Positions 26,288 to 35,337 of a DNA stretch of 64,000 nt are shown in pieces; the stretch's first letter is position 1; every line of letters starts with the position of its first letter. The notes under the pieces were generated by a model. The model made no database searches, was not told the origin of the DNA, and saw nothing but the letters and a program-made list of their open reading frames with translations. The DNA lies in assembly GCA_021234155.1 (NCBI GenBank), contig JAJEKV010000148.1, forward strand, positions 1,270,289-1,334,288, read 5' to 3'. Source of the DNA: Isoetes taiwanensis (lineage: Eukaryota; Streptophyta; Lycopodiopsida; Isoetales; Isoetaceae). Position numbers and translations under genes: made by a program.

Positions 26288-29200
26288 AATGATTTGTGAT
26301 CAGAAAAGGGTTGCCATCTTATCCATACAAGATTGGTCAATTGATGTTATATGTGACAGGCATGACTGTGTAAGATATGTAATGCAGAGAAGCATTGAGG
26401 AGCTCATTGAAGAGTTCAAGGTAAATGTTATATTTCAAGAAACCACAAGTATGGCATTATTGACACTTGCAGTATTTATGATAAATTTTACATGTGAAGG
26501 TTCTACCTTGGAGGAGCAAACTGCGTTTATGGATAAAAGAATTATTTGTCTGATTCTTTCCCACTAGATGCATCATTATGCATGTGCAATGCATGCAGAT
26601 TAATGCTAAATTATTGTAGCTTCCAAAACTGGGCTGCTGTGATGAATCTTTGCCTTCTCGTCCCCTTCCTTCTTATTCAGGTTCCTTAATTTCGTTTGGT
26701 CCATTTGAGGTTGTAATGAAATTACAGCCTAGAAGATTGCTGCCAGATTCTCTTGCTCCAGCTGCTGTATGTGCAGATGCACTTTGCATAGTTGATGTAG
26801 TCCCATTTATGCTTTAGATTATGAGGCTTAAGTGGAAATTGGCTTCATGCAGCAGGAAACTATCCAAGTGCACTGGGACACAAAACATTCTAGAAATTGA
26901 AGAGCCCAAAGGTATGCCAATATGGTTTCATTCTCTCCGTGCAGGGTAAGAAAAGCGTGTAAGTTCCTTCTTCCATTCTAATGGTTTAGTGTTGCATGTT
27001 GCAGGTATTGCTTGCGTGCATCCAATGGTTTTGCAGCTCTAAACAAACATGTCAGATAAACCATTTCCCTGTTTGTTATACGCAGGAGAGTGCTTACCAA
27101 AATCTTAGAAAGTCTGGCATATCTTTCTAAGACACATCCAAAGATACACGGGCCTCTGTCTGTGCCTGACAAATATCTTGAGCCTTATAAATTTGATATG
27201 ATTTGTTTGCCCCAAACTCTATTAAGACTGCATGACTAGCTGCTTGCTTTATGACTGGATTTCTTGTTATTATTGTGGAATTTTGCTCACGATCTTCTAT
27301 TTGTTGGAGGCATGATGCATTCGTTTTCCAGATGCTGACGTTAGATGGAATAAAGTTTTATATGCATGGGCAGTTAAGAAATTATACATTATCTAAGAAC
27401 ATGTTTGATTTTTAAAATAATGTTCCAGATATTATTTTAAGAATACGGTTGATTTGAAGATTTGTGTTTATTATTATTTTAATGTCCACGAAGACCACAA
27501 AAGGCCGTCGGACAGAACTATACATAGTGCAACTTTAAGCAACTTTTGCACCATGGGAGGCTTACCTATTCTATGGTTATAAAATAAAACATATGTTTGA
27601 TCATAAAGTTTAAAGAAGTCTAAATTTTAATTATTATTTTTAGCACGTTTGCACAAACGCAAGTGGACACTTTGAAGCAATTCTAGAGTGTCCACGTTGC
27701 TGCCAGGTGAGACTTTTGTGCAGGTGGCTGCTGTTTCCGTCGTTGAATTTGATCTACAATCAAGAAAATTCAAGGAAATTCTAGTGTGTTCATGGCATTT
27801 GGGAAGTTATGCCCGCACCACTTTGCCAAATCGATTTGATTTTTAGAAACCATTTGGTTTGTTTTTGCGGCACTCTGGCGGCAAGTAAATTCTTGTATTT
27901 CAAAGCTATTTAGAAGTTTGCAAGTCTGTCGGCAGGTAAATTTTTGTATTTCAAAGCTATTTCAAAGATGCAATGGAAGTAATGTTTTTGTGTACGACTA
28001 TGTCAAAGGTAAACCGATTCTTTCTTGGATCGTTCCATGCCGATGCATGTAAAATACGATGGATTCGTGTTTGGTGGAGTTCAAATCTTGCCCTCGCTTT
28101 TTGGGCAAATGTTGCATTTCTTTATTAGTGTTTAAAACCACGAGAGTTCCATCCGATGACATCAATTTGATCTTCTCGGAGATATGGAGAAAAAGCCGAG
28201 GAGCAAAAAACAAGTCCGAGATATGGAGCAAAAGCCGAGGAGCAAAACCAAGAGACCCCCGTTGTTGCAAAGCAGTGTAAAATGATGTTATGTTTCGTGG
28301 CTCTTCTGTCGTATAACACACACAAAACAACATCCTTAGACACACGAAGCACATGATTGTTCCTTCTCTACTGAACCGTGAATATTTTCCTCTTCCCTTG
28401 AGCATTTGTATTGTTAAGCGGGTGAAATTCGAATTGGTCCATTCTTCTGCAGTGTGGCCTTGTGGTTGTGGGATTTCTTGGGATCGGCAAAACAGAAGCT
28501 GCAACCTTTCAATTTCAAAAAACCTTACAAGAATTGGGTCCAAATACCCATTGTGGCTATTCGCCTAGCACGGCTTGTTATGGCTTTCAGCTTAGTAAGA
28601 GCTGGAGAGTCTGGATTTGGGAGACGTATTTTCATTTCTGTAGGCAATAAAGAATACTGATGGCTACTCATGCCTTGGAAGCAGATTAGCAGAATTGCGA
28701 GTACAATAGAAGCTGGAGCAGAGTGAGTTTAAGGGTGAGCTTGAGTTGAAGCATGCATACATAATGAGTGGAGAATGGAGTTGTCTACTATTGCCCATTT
28801 ACTTCTCAAGCAATGTTCAGCTGATCTTATGAAGTCTTAAGCAAAGAAAACAATATATGATGAACAATATCTTCTGCAAACTCAATGCTTAAACATTAAT
28901 CTATTATAGATTTATTGCTAAAGTAGGTTGTAGATGATCTTGCAATGTCTTGGTCAAACAAAATAATCCATGATCAACAATACTTTCTCCAGACTCAATG
29001 TCTATAGATTTAGAGACTTTCCTTTGAGCAAAGCATACTTTGCAATGGTGGAGCATCTTTATTGATGCTCTTTTCAAGTTGATAGACTTGCAAAAGATAG
29101 AAAAGAATAGCAAACAACAGTTTCCAAAGTCGAATTAAAGAAAGATGCTACAAGAGTGTATCAATTAAAGAAGATGCTACAGTAATTCCAACCATGACAG

Positions 29201-29598
29201 CTTACCTAATCTCATATTCTGCCATTCTGCTATGCAATGCCCAAGGTCGATTTTAAAGGTAGTTGCACAGTAGGTGAACTTGCCGTGAAAACAAATGCTG
29301 ATCTTTACAGGCTACATTCATCAATTATCCATGTTAGCAATAATGAGTGCTTTGAGTTCTTTGATGGAAATACCCTGCTGAACTGCGTTTTTTGATCAAG
29401 GAACCAAGTTAAACTACAATTCCTGTCAGATTGACAACATTCTGAAATTACTAGTCAAGTTGCCACTTTCTGCTCATAGAGCACTCGAGGAATTATCTAT
29501 CACATATTTCACAAACTATGCATTCAGCAGCTAAAAAGTGGACAGATGTATCAAGGAAGTTACAACTGTTTTTGCACATGTTTGTTCTTGCTAGCGCA
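26288..29598. other. No gene recognised; short tandem repeats
   Basis: Includes the Josephin 3' UTR. Short tandem duplications occur at about 27877-27962 (unit containing GTAAATT, then TTGTATTTCAAAGCTATTT) and about 28178-28248 (unit GAGATATGGAG, then AAAAGCCGAGGAGCAAAA). A 181-codon minus-strand ORF at 27998-28543 covers the second repeat, but shows no recognisable domain and I do not call it a gene. Confidence 0.5.
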
Positions 29599-31407
29599 TG
29601 AATGGCATAGAACCTACTGCTTATATAAGTAGAACCTAGCAAGTTGTTACACAAGAATGTTGGTCTGCTTCTTGATGTGGTTATCTGTATCAAACATGCT
29701 TTACCACATAGAAAGAGGAACCATCTCTGACAATGAATTTCAGTGTATTGCAGATAAACTTTTCTGAGATAAGAGCTCTCACCTTTGAATACTGTAGCCT
29801 TGCAGCCTTGATGGCCCTTGTTTTATTTTGGCTACTTGGATGGTTTAATTTGAATTAAGATAGTAAATTCAGGTGTTTCTTTGATGCGGGTGCATCGAGC
29901 TTGATTCCGGCCCTCTGATGGCTCTCTAAACTCTGACTGAAGCAGTGCTTTTTTATTTTTTTCAATATATATTTTCTTGGCAAAGGAAGGCTATGGCACA
30001 TGATCCCAATCAATGCACAGGAAGGAAAAGTAGTCTTTGCATGGTTTTTTAATCAGACGATCTTCGCTTTTGTTCGGGATCAAAGGGAGCTTCGAAGGTT
30101 TTTGTGTAGGGTTCTCAGCAATAATGAAGGTGAGTGAAGAAAAAGATCTCCAGAGTTTAAAAGAAACCTTTTGGTTTTTTGCCATGTTTGATGCCATATT
30201 GCTGTCCAAGAGTTAGCATATACAAACAAAAACCCTGTGTTTCCAAGTGCAAATGTGACGGTCCAGGGGAATATACGCCATAAATACGTATATTCCTGGA
30301 TCCGTCACTATACAAGTCTATCTTCATAGCCTTGTATACCATAGATTGTGGCACTAGGGGGCATGGCCAAGTTATTCACATAACTTAGCCAACCATAGGT
30401 TAAGACCATTATCCACGTGGCCTTAACCTATTGGGCACCCGCCACCCAGGACGCACCCGATTGGTGCCACGTGGAATCCTAGGTGGACCTAACTTATATA
30501 GGCTGAATGGCATAGAACCTACTGCTTATATAAGTAGAACCTAGCAAGTTGTTACACAAGAATGTTGGTCTGCTTCTTGATGTGGTTATCTGTATCAAAC
30601 ATGCTTTACCACATAGAAAGAGGAACCATCTCTGACAATGAATTTCAGTGTATTGCAGATAAACTTTTCTGAGATAAGAGCTCTCACCTTTGAATACTGT
30701 AGCCTTGCAGCCTTGATGGCCCTTGTTTTATTTTGGCTACTTGGATGGTTTAATTTGAATTAAGATAGTAAATTCAGGTGTTTCTTTGATGCGGGTGCAT
30801 CGAGCTTGATTCCGGCCCTCTGATGGCTCTCTAAACTCTGACTGAAGCAGTGCTTTTTTATTTTTTTCAATATATATTTTCTTGGCAAAGGAAGGCTATG
30901 GCACATGATCCCAATCAATGCACAGGAAGGAAAAGTAGTCTTTGCATGGTTTTTTAATCAGACGATCTTCGCTTTTGTTCGGGATCAAAGGGAGCTTCGA
31001 AGGTTTTTGTGTAGGGTTCTCAGCAATAATGAAGGTGAGTGAAGAAAAAGATCTCCAGAGTTTAAAAGAAACCTTTTGGTTTTTTGCCATGTTTGATGCC
31101 ATATTGCTGTCCAAGAGTAGCATATACAAACAAAAACCCTGTGTTTCCAAGTGCAAATGTGACGGTCCAGGGGAATATACGCCATAAATACGTATATTCC
31201 TGGATCCGTCACTATACAAGTCTATCTTCATAGCCTTGTATACCATAGATTGTGGCACTAGGGGGCATGGCCAAGTTATTCACATAACTTAGCCAACCAT
31301 AGGTTAAGACCATTATCCACGTGGCCTTAACCTATTGGGCACCCGCCACCCAGGACGCACCCGATTGGTGCCACGTGGCATCCTAGGTGGACCTAACTTA
31401 TATAGGC
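29599..31407 (+). repeat. 905-bp direct tandem duplication
   Basis: Unit 1 is 29599-30503 and unit 2 is 30504-31407. They are nearly identical; I noticed one single-base indel (GAGTTAGC versus GAGTAGC) and one substitution near the end (GTGGAATCC versus GTGGCATCC). Both units contain host flank and then the first 250 bp of the retrotransposon LTR, starting TGTGACGG at 30254 and 31158. The junctions share the short string CTGAA/TGAA. The duplication therefore happened after the retrotransposon inserted. Confidence 0.95.
30254..30503 (+). repeat. Partial copy of the retrotransposon 5' LTR end
   Basis: The first 250 bases of the LTR, duplicated as part of unit 1. Cut off just after the TATATAGG motif, so it carries the U3 hairpins, two G-boxes and a TATA-like site without a downstream LTR body. 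Transcription from it, if any, would enter unit 2. Confidence 0.9.
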
Positions 31408-32801
31408 TGAAACCCTAACCCTAGGCCTCTTTCCAGCCCTAGCACCTAGAGACTCACTTACTCGTTCGAAACTCCGTTTCGAACATCGTTTGCTGTGGCA
31501 TAGACTGGTGCAGCAGCCCCAGCAGGGTAGACTCGTTCTTGGAGCAAGAGCAGCATCACGTGAGTCGAAGACCATGGAGGCACATGGATCTGGAGGGAGA
31601 GCTTCAGGAGCAGGTATGTAGGGTAGTAGTTGTGATAGCTTATCTGGAATTAGCATTCCAGATACGCTAGTATCTTGTATCTAGAGTAGAGCCATCCTAG
31701 AACCCGGATTCAACATCTTGAACCCTAATCAATGAACCCTAACCATTAGTTAGATTTGTATGATTAGGTTAAGATGTTCTTTATTCTCATGATGTGATGA
31801 TTATGTGATGATGGTTGATCATGATTGCTCCTCTTGTATTGGGAAGGGGGGTAGAGACCTAGGGCCATATGTAGTATGCTCCTAGAGTAGATCCCTTAGT
31901 TCCTATTAGATGCGGCCTGTGCATAGGAGCCCACCAGGCTATCGAGGCTATGATATGACTCAGCACCATATAACGGGGCTAGAGGGAATGTGGAGGGAGG
32001 ATCCCCGCCGAAAGTGGGGCTTCGGGGGATCCCATAGTGGGCTGGGGGCTTATGGTGGGTCACTTCGTGGGCCGAAAGCATGGGTCCGACACCTCTGGGG
32101 GCAATGGTGACGCCACGCCTCTCCTGAGCTGCAAGTGTTGGCTTGGCTCGTTTTGGGGGTTAAGTTAAGTAACGAATCGTGTGCCGCCACGATTCTCTAG
32201 CCGCCCACGGAACCTCTAGACCCTGGGAAGGGGAGATGCAACCCTTCCTGCCTCGCCTGGACCGGGAGATGCAACACGAGCAGATCCCGATGGGTGATGC
32301 CATGGAATTGCGTATCCGGAAGGCTAGAGTCCCGGCCGTCGAGCCTGATTTAGCCCATCCGCAAAGTATGCATGGGAGGGGGCGGATGGAGTGGTCAACC
32401 CTAGCCATTGTTCTATGCCAGCCCTCGCCATTGCCATGACTCGGTCTGTTCTATCTTGAGGCCTAGCCGGTCAGTCATCCTCCTTATGAGTCTGAGCCGG
32501 GGTAGGAGCTCTCATGTTTTACGGTTTGTGCTTATCATCTTTGTATTGGTATATGTGTGATGCACTACCCTTCGAGGTAGTATTTGTATATGTTTGATGC
32601 TAGTTCTGACGTGTTATCGCTTCCGCTGTTATAGGAGCCCATAGGGGAAGGGCGCGCAAGACACCTTCGTGTTCCCTCCCCGCACTAGGGATTACCTCAG
32701 AGTGCGGGGTAGACGAAGGGCCCGTGCGGTTGTTGAGCCGGACGGGGGATTTCCTGCCGAGTGTACGGCTGGGCGCCGTATCTTTAGCAGGGAGCGTCAC
32801 A
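31158..32801 (+). repeat. 5' LTR of the H3-carrying retrotransposon
   Basis: A 1644-bp LTR bounded by short inverted termini TGTGACG and CGTCACA, with a primer-binding site starting two bases after it. The U3 part holds three inverted repeats (31172-31200, 31273-31290, 31299-31335), two palindromic G-boxes CCACGTGG (31317 and 31371), and a TATA-like TTATATAGG near 31399, followed directly by two telomere-type repeats. No second copy of the full LTR lies in the window, so the 3' LTR is missing or beyond a truncation. Confidence 0.88.
31398..31423 (+). promoter_or_regulatory. LTR core promoter: TATA box plus telobox
   Basis: TTATATAGG is followed immediately by AAACCCTAACCCTA at 31410-31423, two exact plant telomere repeats forming a telobox. 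Teloboxes near plant start sites are known to bind TRB-type proteins and are common in histone and translation-gene promoters. Transcription probably starts within the next 30-40 bases. Inferred from motif order only. Confidence 0.55.
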
Positions 32802-32802
32802 A

Positions 32803-32814
32803 TGGTATCAGAGC
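32803..32814 (+). other. Primer-binding site (tRNA-iMet type)
   Basis: TGGTATCAGAGC, complementary to the 3' end of initiator tRNA-Met, one base after the CGTCACA terminus of the LTR. This fixes the LTR boundary and the plus-strand orientation of the element. Confidence 0.95.
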
Positions 32815-33379
32815 AATGTTCTTGGTTGACCAGGAACTGGCACTGACCATAACCATGAAAGTAGTCTAACAAGCCTATATTAGGTGTGAAATAAACATTT
32901 CCACCGTTGAACCGCGAAAATAGGGGAAAATTGTTTTCTCCTAGGTAGTGGGTCAGGACTTAGGTTAAGTGTTAGACGAAGGAATGAGTAAGTCAAATTC
33001 ATCTTCTAGTAAATTTGGAGTGAAAATTATGCATCTGCATCAAATTTCACCTAAAATAGGTCGAAGAATCATACCAATCGGAGACCCAGGTGAAAAATGG
33101 CGCAAATCCATAATTAGCGCCTCAAACCATTAGAAAAATTCGAAAATATAAGGTATAATACGAAGTAATACAAGATTAATACATATCTTAATAATTAAAT
33201 AATTACTAAATATGGTGTAATTAATAAGGGGGGCTAATAAATAGGGGTAATTATGGTGGGAGAATATTCCTAGGGACCCTCCTTTTTAAATATCTGACAC
33301 CTCATTCTCTCTCTCCAACCTTTCACCTCCACCTCTCTCTTGCTCAGCCTTACGTCACCCATCTCCTGAACCGTAAGAT
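32815..33379 (+). promoter_or_regulatory. Untranslated leader with possible internal promoter for the H3-like ORF
   Basis: AT-rich leader, then a TTTTTAAATAT box at about 33283-33293, followed by a strongly CT-rich run at about 33302-33345 and the ATG at 33380. A TATA-like box plus pyrimidine patch 90 bases before a start codon is usual for plant RNA polymerase II promoters. An internal promoter is an inference; the CT run may also be just a leader. Confidence 0.4.
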
Positions 33380-33526
33380 ATGGCTCGCACCAAACAAACA
33401 GCCAGGAAATACAACGAGCGCCCCACCCTCTCCATGGCGCAAGCAGCAGCGGGTCGACATATCAAGAAGGTCCCCGAGCACCTTCGGCCAAAGCCGAGAC
33501 GAAGTCCCCCCCGCCGCCAGAAGTGA
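33380..33526 (+). CDS. Histone H3 N-terminal tail ORF of the retrotransposon
   Basis: A 48-codon ORF opening [10 protein letters not shown]. After removal of the initiator Met the first nine residues equal histone H3 residues 1-9, keeping R2, T3, K4, R8 and K9, but the S10 position is Tyr. The rest ([20 protein letters not shown] onward) is basic and no longer matches the H3 tail. It ends at TGA 33524-33526, five bases before the ATG of the 333-codon ORF that holds the histone fold. The two frames differ by +1, and a run of seven C at 33506-33512 lies in their overlap. One C fewer would make the frames continuous (383 codons plus stop). I infer that the intact gene encoded tail and fold as one protein, and that this copy has either a slippage mutation or a recoding site. 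Confidence 0.85.
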   Translation: MARTKQTARKYNERPTLSMAQAAAGRHIKKVPEHLRPKPRRSPPRRQK

Positions 33527-33530
33527 AGAA

Positions 33531-33719
33531 ATGACGACTCCTTCCACGATGCCGCAGGAGACGCCTAACAGCCAGTCTTCGGCCGGGCGTGGCACGCAGA
33601 GAACCGACGAGTCCCGCCACCGTGGGCCTCGCATTAATCAAGTGGAAGAGCGGCCTAAGAGCGTGTTGAAGAGCGTGTCGAGGAAGCTGGCCCTTCAAAG
33701 GCCCAAGAAGAAGGGAGAG

Positions 33720-33766
<47 letters not shown>

Positions 33767-34532
33767 GAGAAGGCAAAGCTTTTTAGAAGGGAGAGAAGCG
33801 GAGTGGCGGAGGAGGTCTGCTAGGAGGAAGGAGCAGAGGCGGCAGGAGCAAAGGACGAAGAGAAGGAACGATGGACCTCGCCGGACCATCGTTATAGAGG
33901 AGCCTCACGAGGAAGAGGAGGCGCAGGGGGGCGGGGATGGTGAAGAGGAGGAGGAGGAACAGCAGGACCCCGACGCGAGGCCACCCTACCCTAAGTGGCC
34001 AGAGCCACCAAAGGTGGTGAAGAAGCAGAAGGTAGGGGAGCGGGCATTCACGCTCCGACAGGATCGCGAATTTAAGCGCAAAATGGCGGCATACAAGGAG
34101 TACCTCCGTCGTTGGATGAGGTACAATGATTGGTACTGCCGCCAGGAGGTGCAGCGGGTTGTGGAGGGCGGCAGGCCGAAGAAAAACCAGCCCAAGCCAC
34201 CCCCACCTAGACCGGAAAAACCCAAAAGGGTTCACCACGGGCCGAACAGCACGTACGCCCGGGTGTTTAGGGAGATAAGGCACTTCCAGATGTGCACGAA
34301 TCTCCTGATAAGGAAGGCGCCCTTCGAGCGTCTCCTTAGGGAAGTGATGCAGGAGTTCCGGACCGATTATAGGGTTACCCCTCTAATGACCCGGGCCCTG
34401 CAAGAAGCCGCCGAAGCAGAGCTGGTGCAGCTCTTCGAGGAAGGGAATCTCTGTGCCATCCATGCTAAGAGAGTTACCCTTATGCCAAAGGATATTCACT
34501 TAGCACGGAGGATTCGCAGAGAGAGGCCCTAG
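33531..34532 (+). CDS. Histone H3-like protein (linker plus complete H3 fold) of the retrotransposon
   Basis: 333 codons. Residues 1-60 are Ser/Thr/Pro and basic. Residues about 61-85 are an Arg/Glu repeat encoded by a GA microsatellite. Residues about 118-150 are acidic. Then come a basic Pro-rich segment with KKQK and a Trp/Tyr-rich stretch. From R247 to the end, 87 residues align without gaps to H3 residues 49-135; by hand I count about 59 identities. [29 protein letters not shown] and LARRIR are intact, so the C110/H113/D123/R129 H3-H3 interface is kept. K56 is Met and K79 is Arg. No CENH3-type longer loop 1 is present. It lies between the primer site and gag. A role in chromatin (nucleosome incorporation or decoy) is inference. 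Confidence 0.93.
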
Positions 34533-34760
34533 GCCCTCAATTTTGTAAATTTTGATTAGAAAAGTTAAAATTTCATGTAACTGTGTTTTCTTATTAATAT
34601 AAAAGTTATTTTCCCCTGTAATTAGAAAAATGTTGGATGCTTGAAATTTAGGAAATAGAACCCAATTGTGGTAGAATTCTTCATAGCATGCTTAGGAATA
34701 CCCTAGAAATCATAACTACAACGAAAATTTGGCAAAAAAATCATCAAAAAAGCAAAAATT
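34533..34760 (+). terminator. Probable 3' UTR of the H3-like ORF
   Basis: Directly after the stop come TTTTGTAAATTTTG, AAAATTTCATGTAA and TTAATATAAAAG, AT-rich strings of the kind found in plant polyadenylation regions. A similar TTGTAAAATTTTC follows the next accessory ORF at 36870. Suggestive only. Confidence 0.35.
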
Positions 34761-35040
34761 TGGGCCAACCGGGTGAGACCGCGCCAATGGCCTCTGCGTC
34801 CCCGACGCGGGCGCGTTTCGCGCGGATTCACCCGACTGCCCCCAAAAACATGCTTTTAGGTGTCAGTTTTGCTCAAAATAAGTTGCTAGTTAGCTTAGAA
34901 TCGGCCCAATTAGCCATGTTAGCATCTTTAAATCCCCAAAAATCACCAAAAATGGCTCCAAAATAGGCCAACCGGGTGAGACCGCGCCAAACGCGTCTGC
35001 GTCCGCGACGCGGAGGCCATCCGCGCGGATTCACTCGGGT
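34761..35040 (+). repeat. Duplicated nested GC-rich hairpin between the accessory ORFs
   Basis: Two copies about 203 bp apart share GGCCAACCGGGTGAGACC and a CGCGCGGATTCAC string. In each, an outer stem (34770-34784 with 34820-34834; 34973-34987 with 35023-35037) pairs CGGGTGAGACCGCGC with GCGCGGATTCAC[C/T]CG at 13 or so of 15 positions. An inner stem GCGTC/GACGC with a 3-nt loop lies at 34796-34808 and 34999-35011. The spacer between the copies is AT-rich. Confidence 0.85.
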
Positions 35041-35219
35041 CAGCCCATTTTTGACCCAAATTAGCCAAATTTGATCCAACAAATTGCCATGTAGTGTTTC
35101 TTGCTTTGTTTTGCTTAAATTTGCACTTCATGGTAGCTCATTTGGACACCCAGAGCCATAGAACCAAGGCCGTCTTAGGTAGGTACCTTTTTGCACGAAC
35201 CCCGAGGTCACCCATAGTC

Positions 35220-35229
35220 TATAAAAATA
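35220..35229 (+). promoter_or_regulatory. TATA-like box upstream of second accessory ORF
   Basis: TATAAAAATA about 108 bases before the ATG at 35338, followed by a CT-containing leader. Placed as expected for a separate promoter; inferred from sequence alone. Confidence 0.45.
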
Positions 35230-35337
35230 GGTCTCATTTGCCATTTTTCCTTCTACAGAACTGCTCCCAGGCCCTTAGGCGATTTTCTGAACCTCCACTG
35301 ATCTTTGCAAGCCATTTTCTACACTCTTTCCTACTCA

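Noticed and set aside
27998-28543. 181-codon minus-strand ORF
   Set aside because: It covers a short tandem duplication, has no recognisable motif and no splice context. Kept out as a probable chance ORF.
28454-28660. Overlapping plus-strand ORFs (GFLGIGKTEAATF; IAIRLARLVMAF-like)
   Set aside because: They looked briefly like a P-loop or a channel segment, but neither frame extends, and no conserved context follows.
29991-31258. 72-codon and 120-codon minus-strand ORFs repeated in both tandem units
   Set aside because: The repetition is due to the 905-bp duplication. No family is recognisable and one ORF runs into the LTR.
31158-32801. ORFs inside the LTR (for example 32179-32439)
   Set aside because: They lie wholly in LTR sequence and show no domain; chance ORFs in a GC-richer region.
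33783-34283. 166-codon minus-strand ORF opposite the H3-like gene
   Set aside because: It is the antisense shadow of the GC-rich, charged H3-like ORF. Leu/Pro/Arg runs mirror the Glu/Arg codons of the plus strand, and no domain is visible.
33380-34532. CENH3 (centromeric H3) interpretation of the H3-like ORF
   Set aside because: The fold aligns without the loop-1 insertion typical of CENH3 and keeps ARTKQTARK, which CENH3 tails lack.
34269-34532. Simple processed H3 pseudogene inserted in the element
   Set aside because: There is no poly(A) or target-site duplication, the linker is long and open, and an element-type spacer with paired hairpins follows. Not fully excluded; sister copies would decide.
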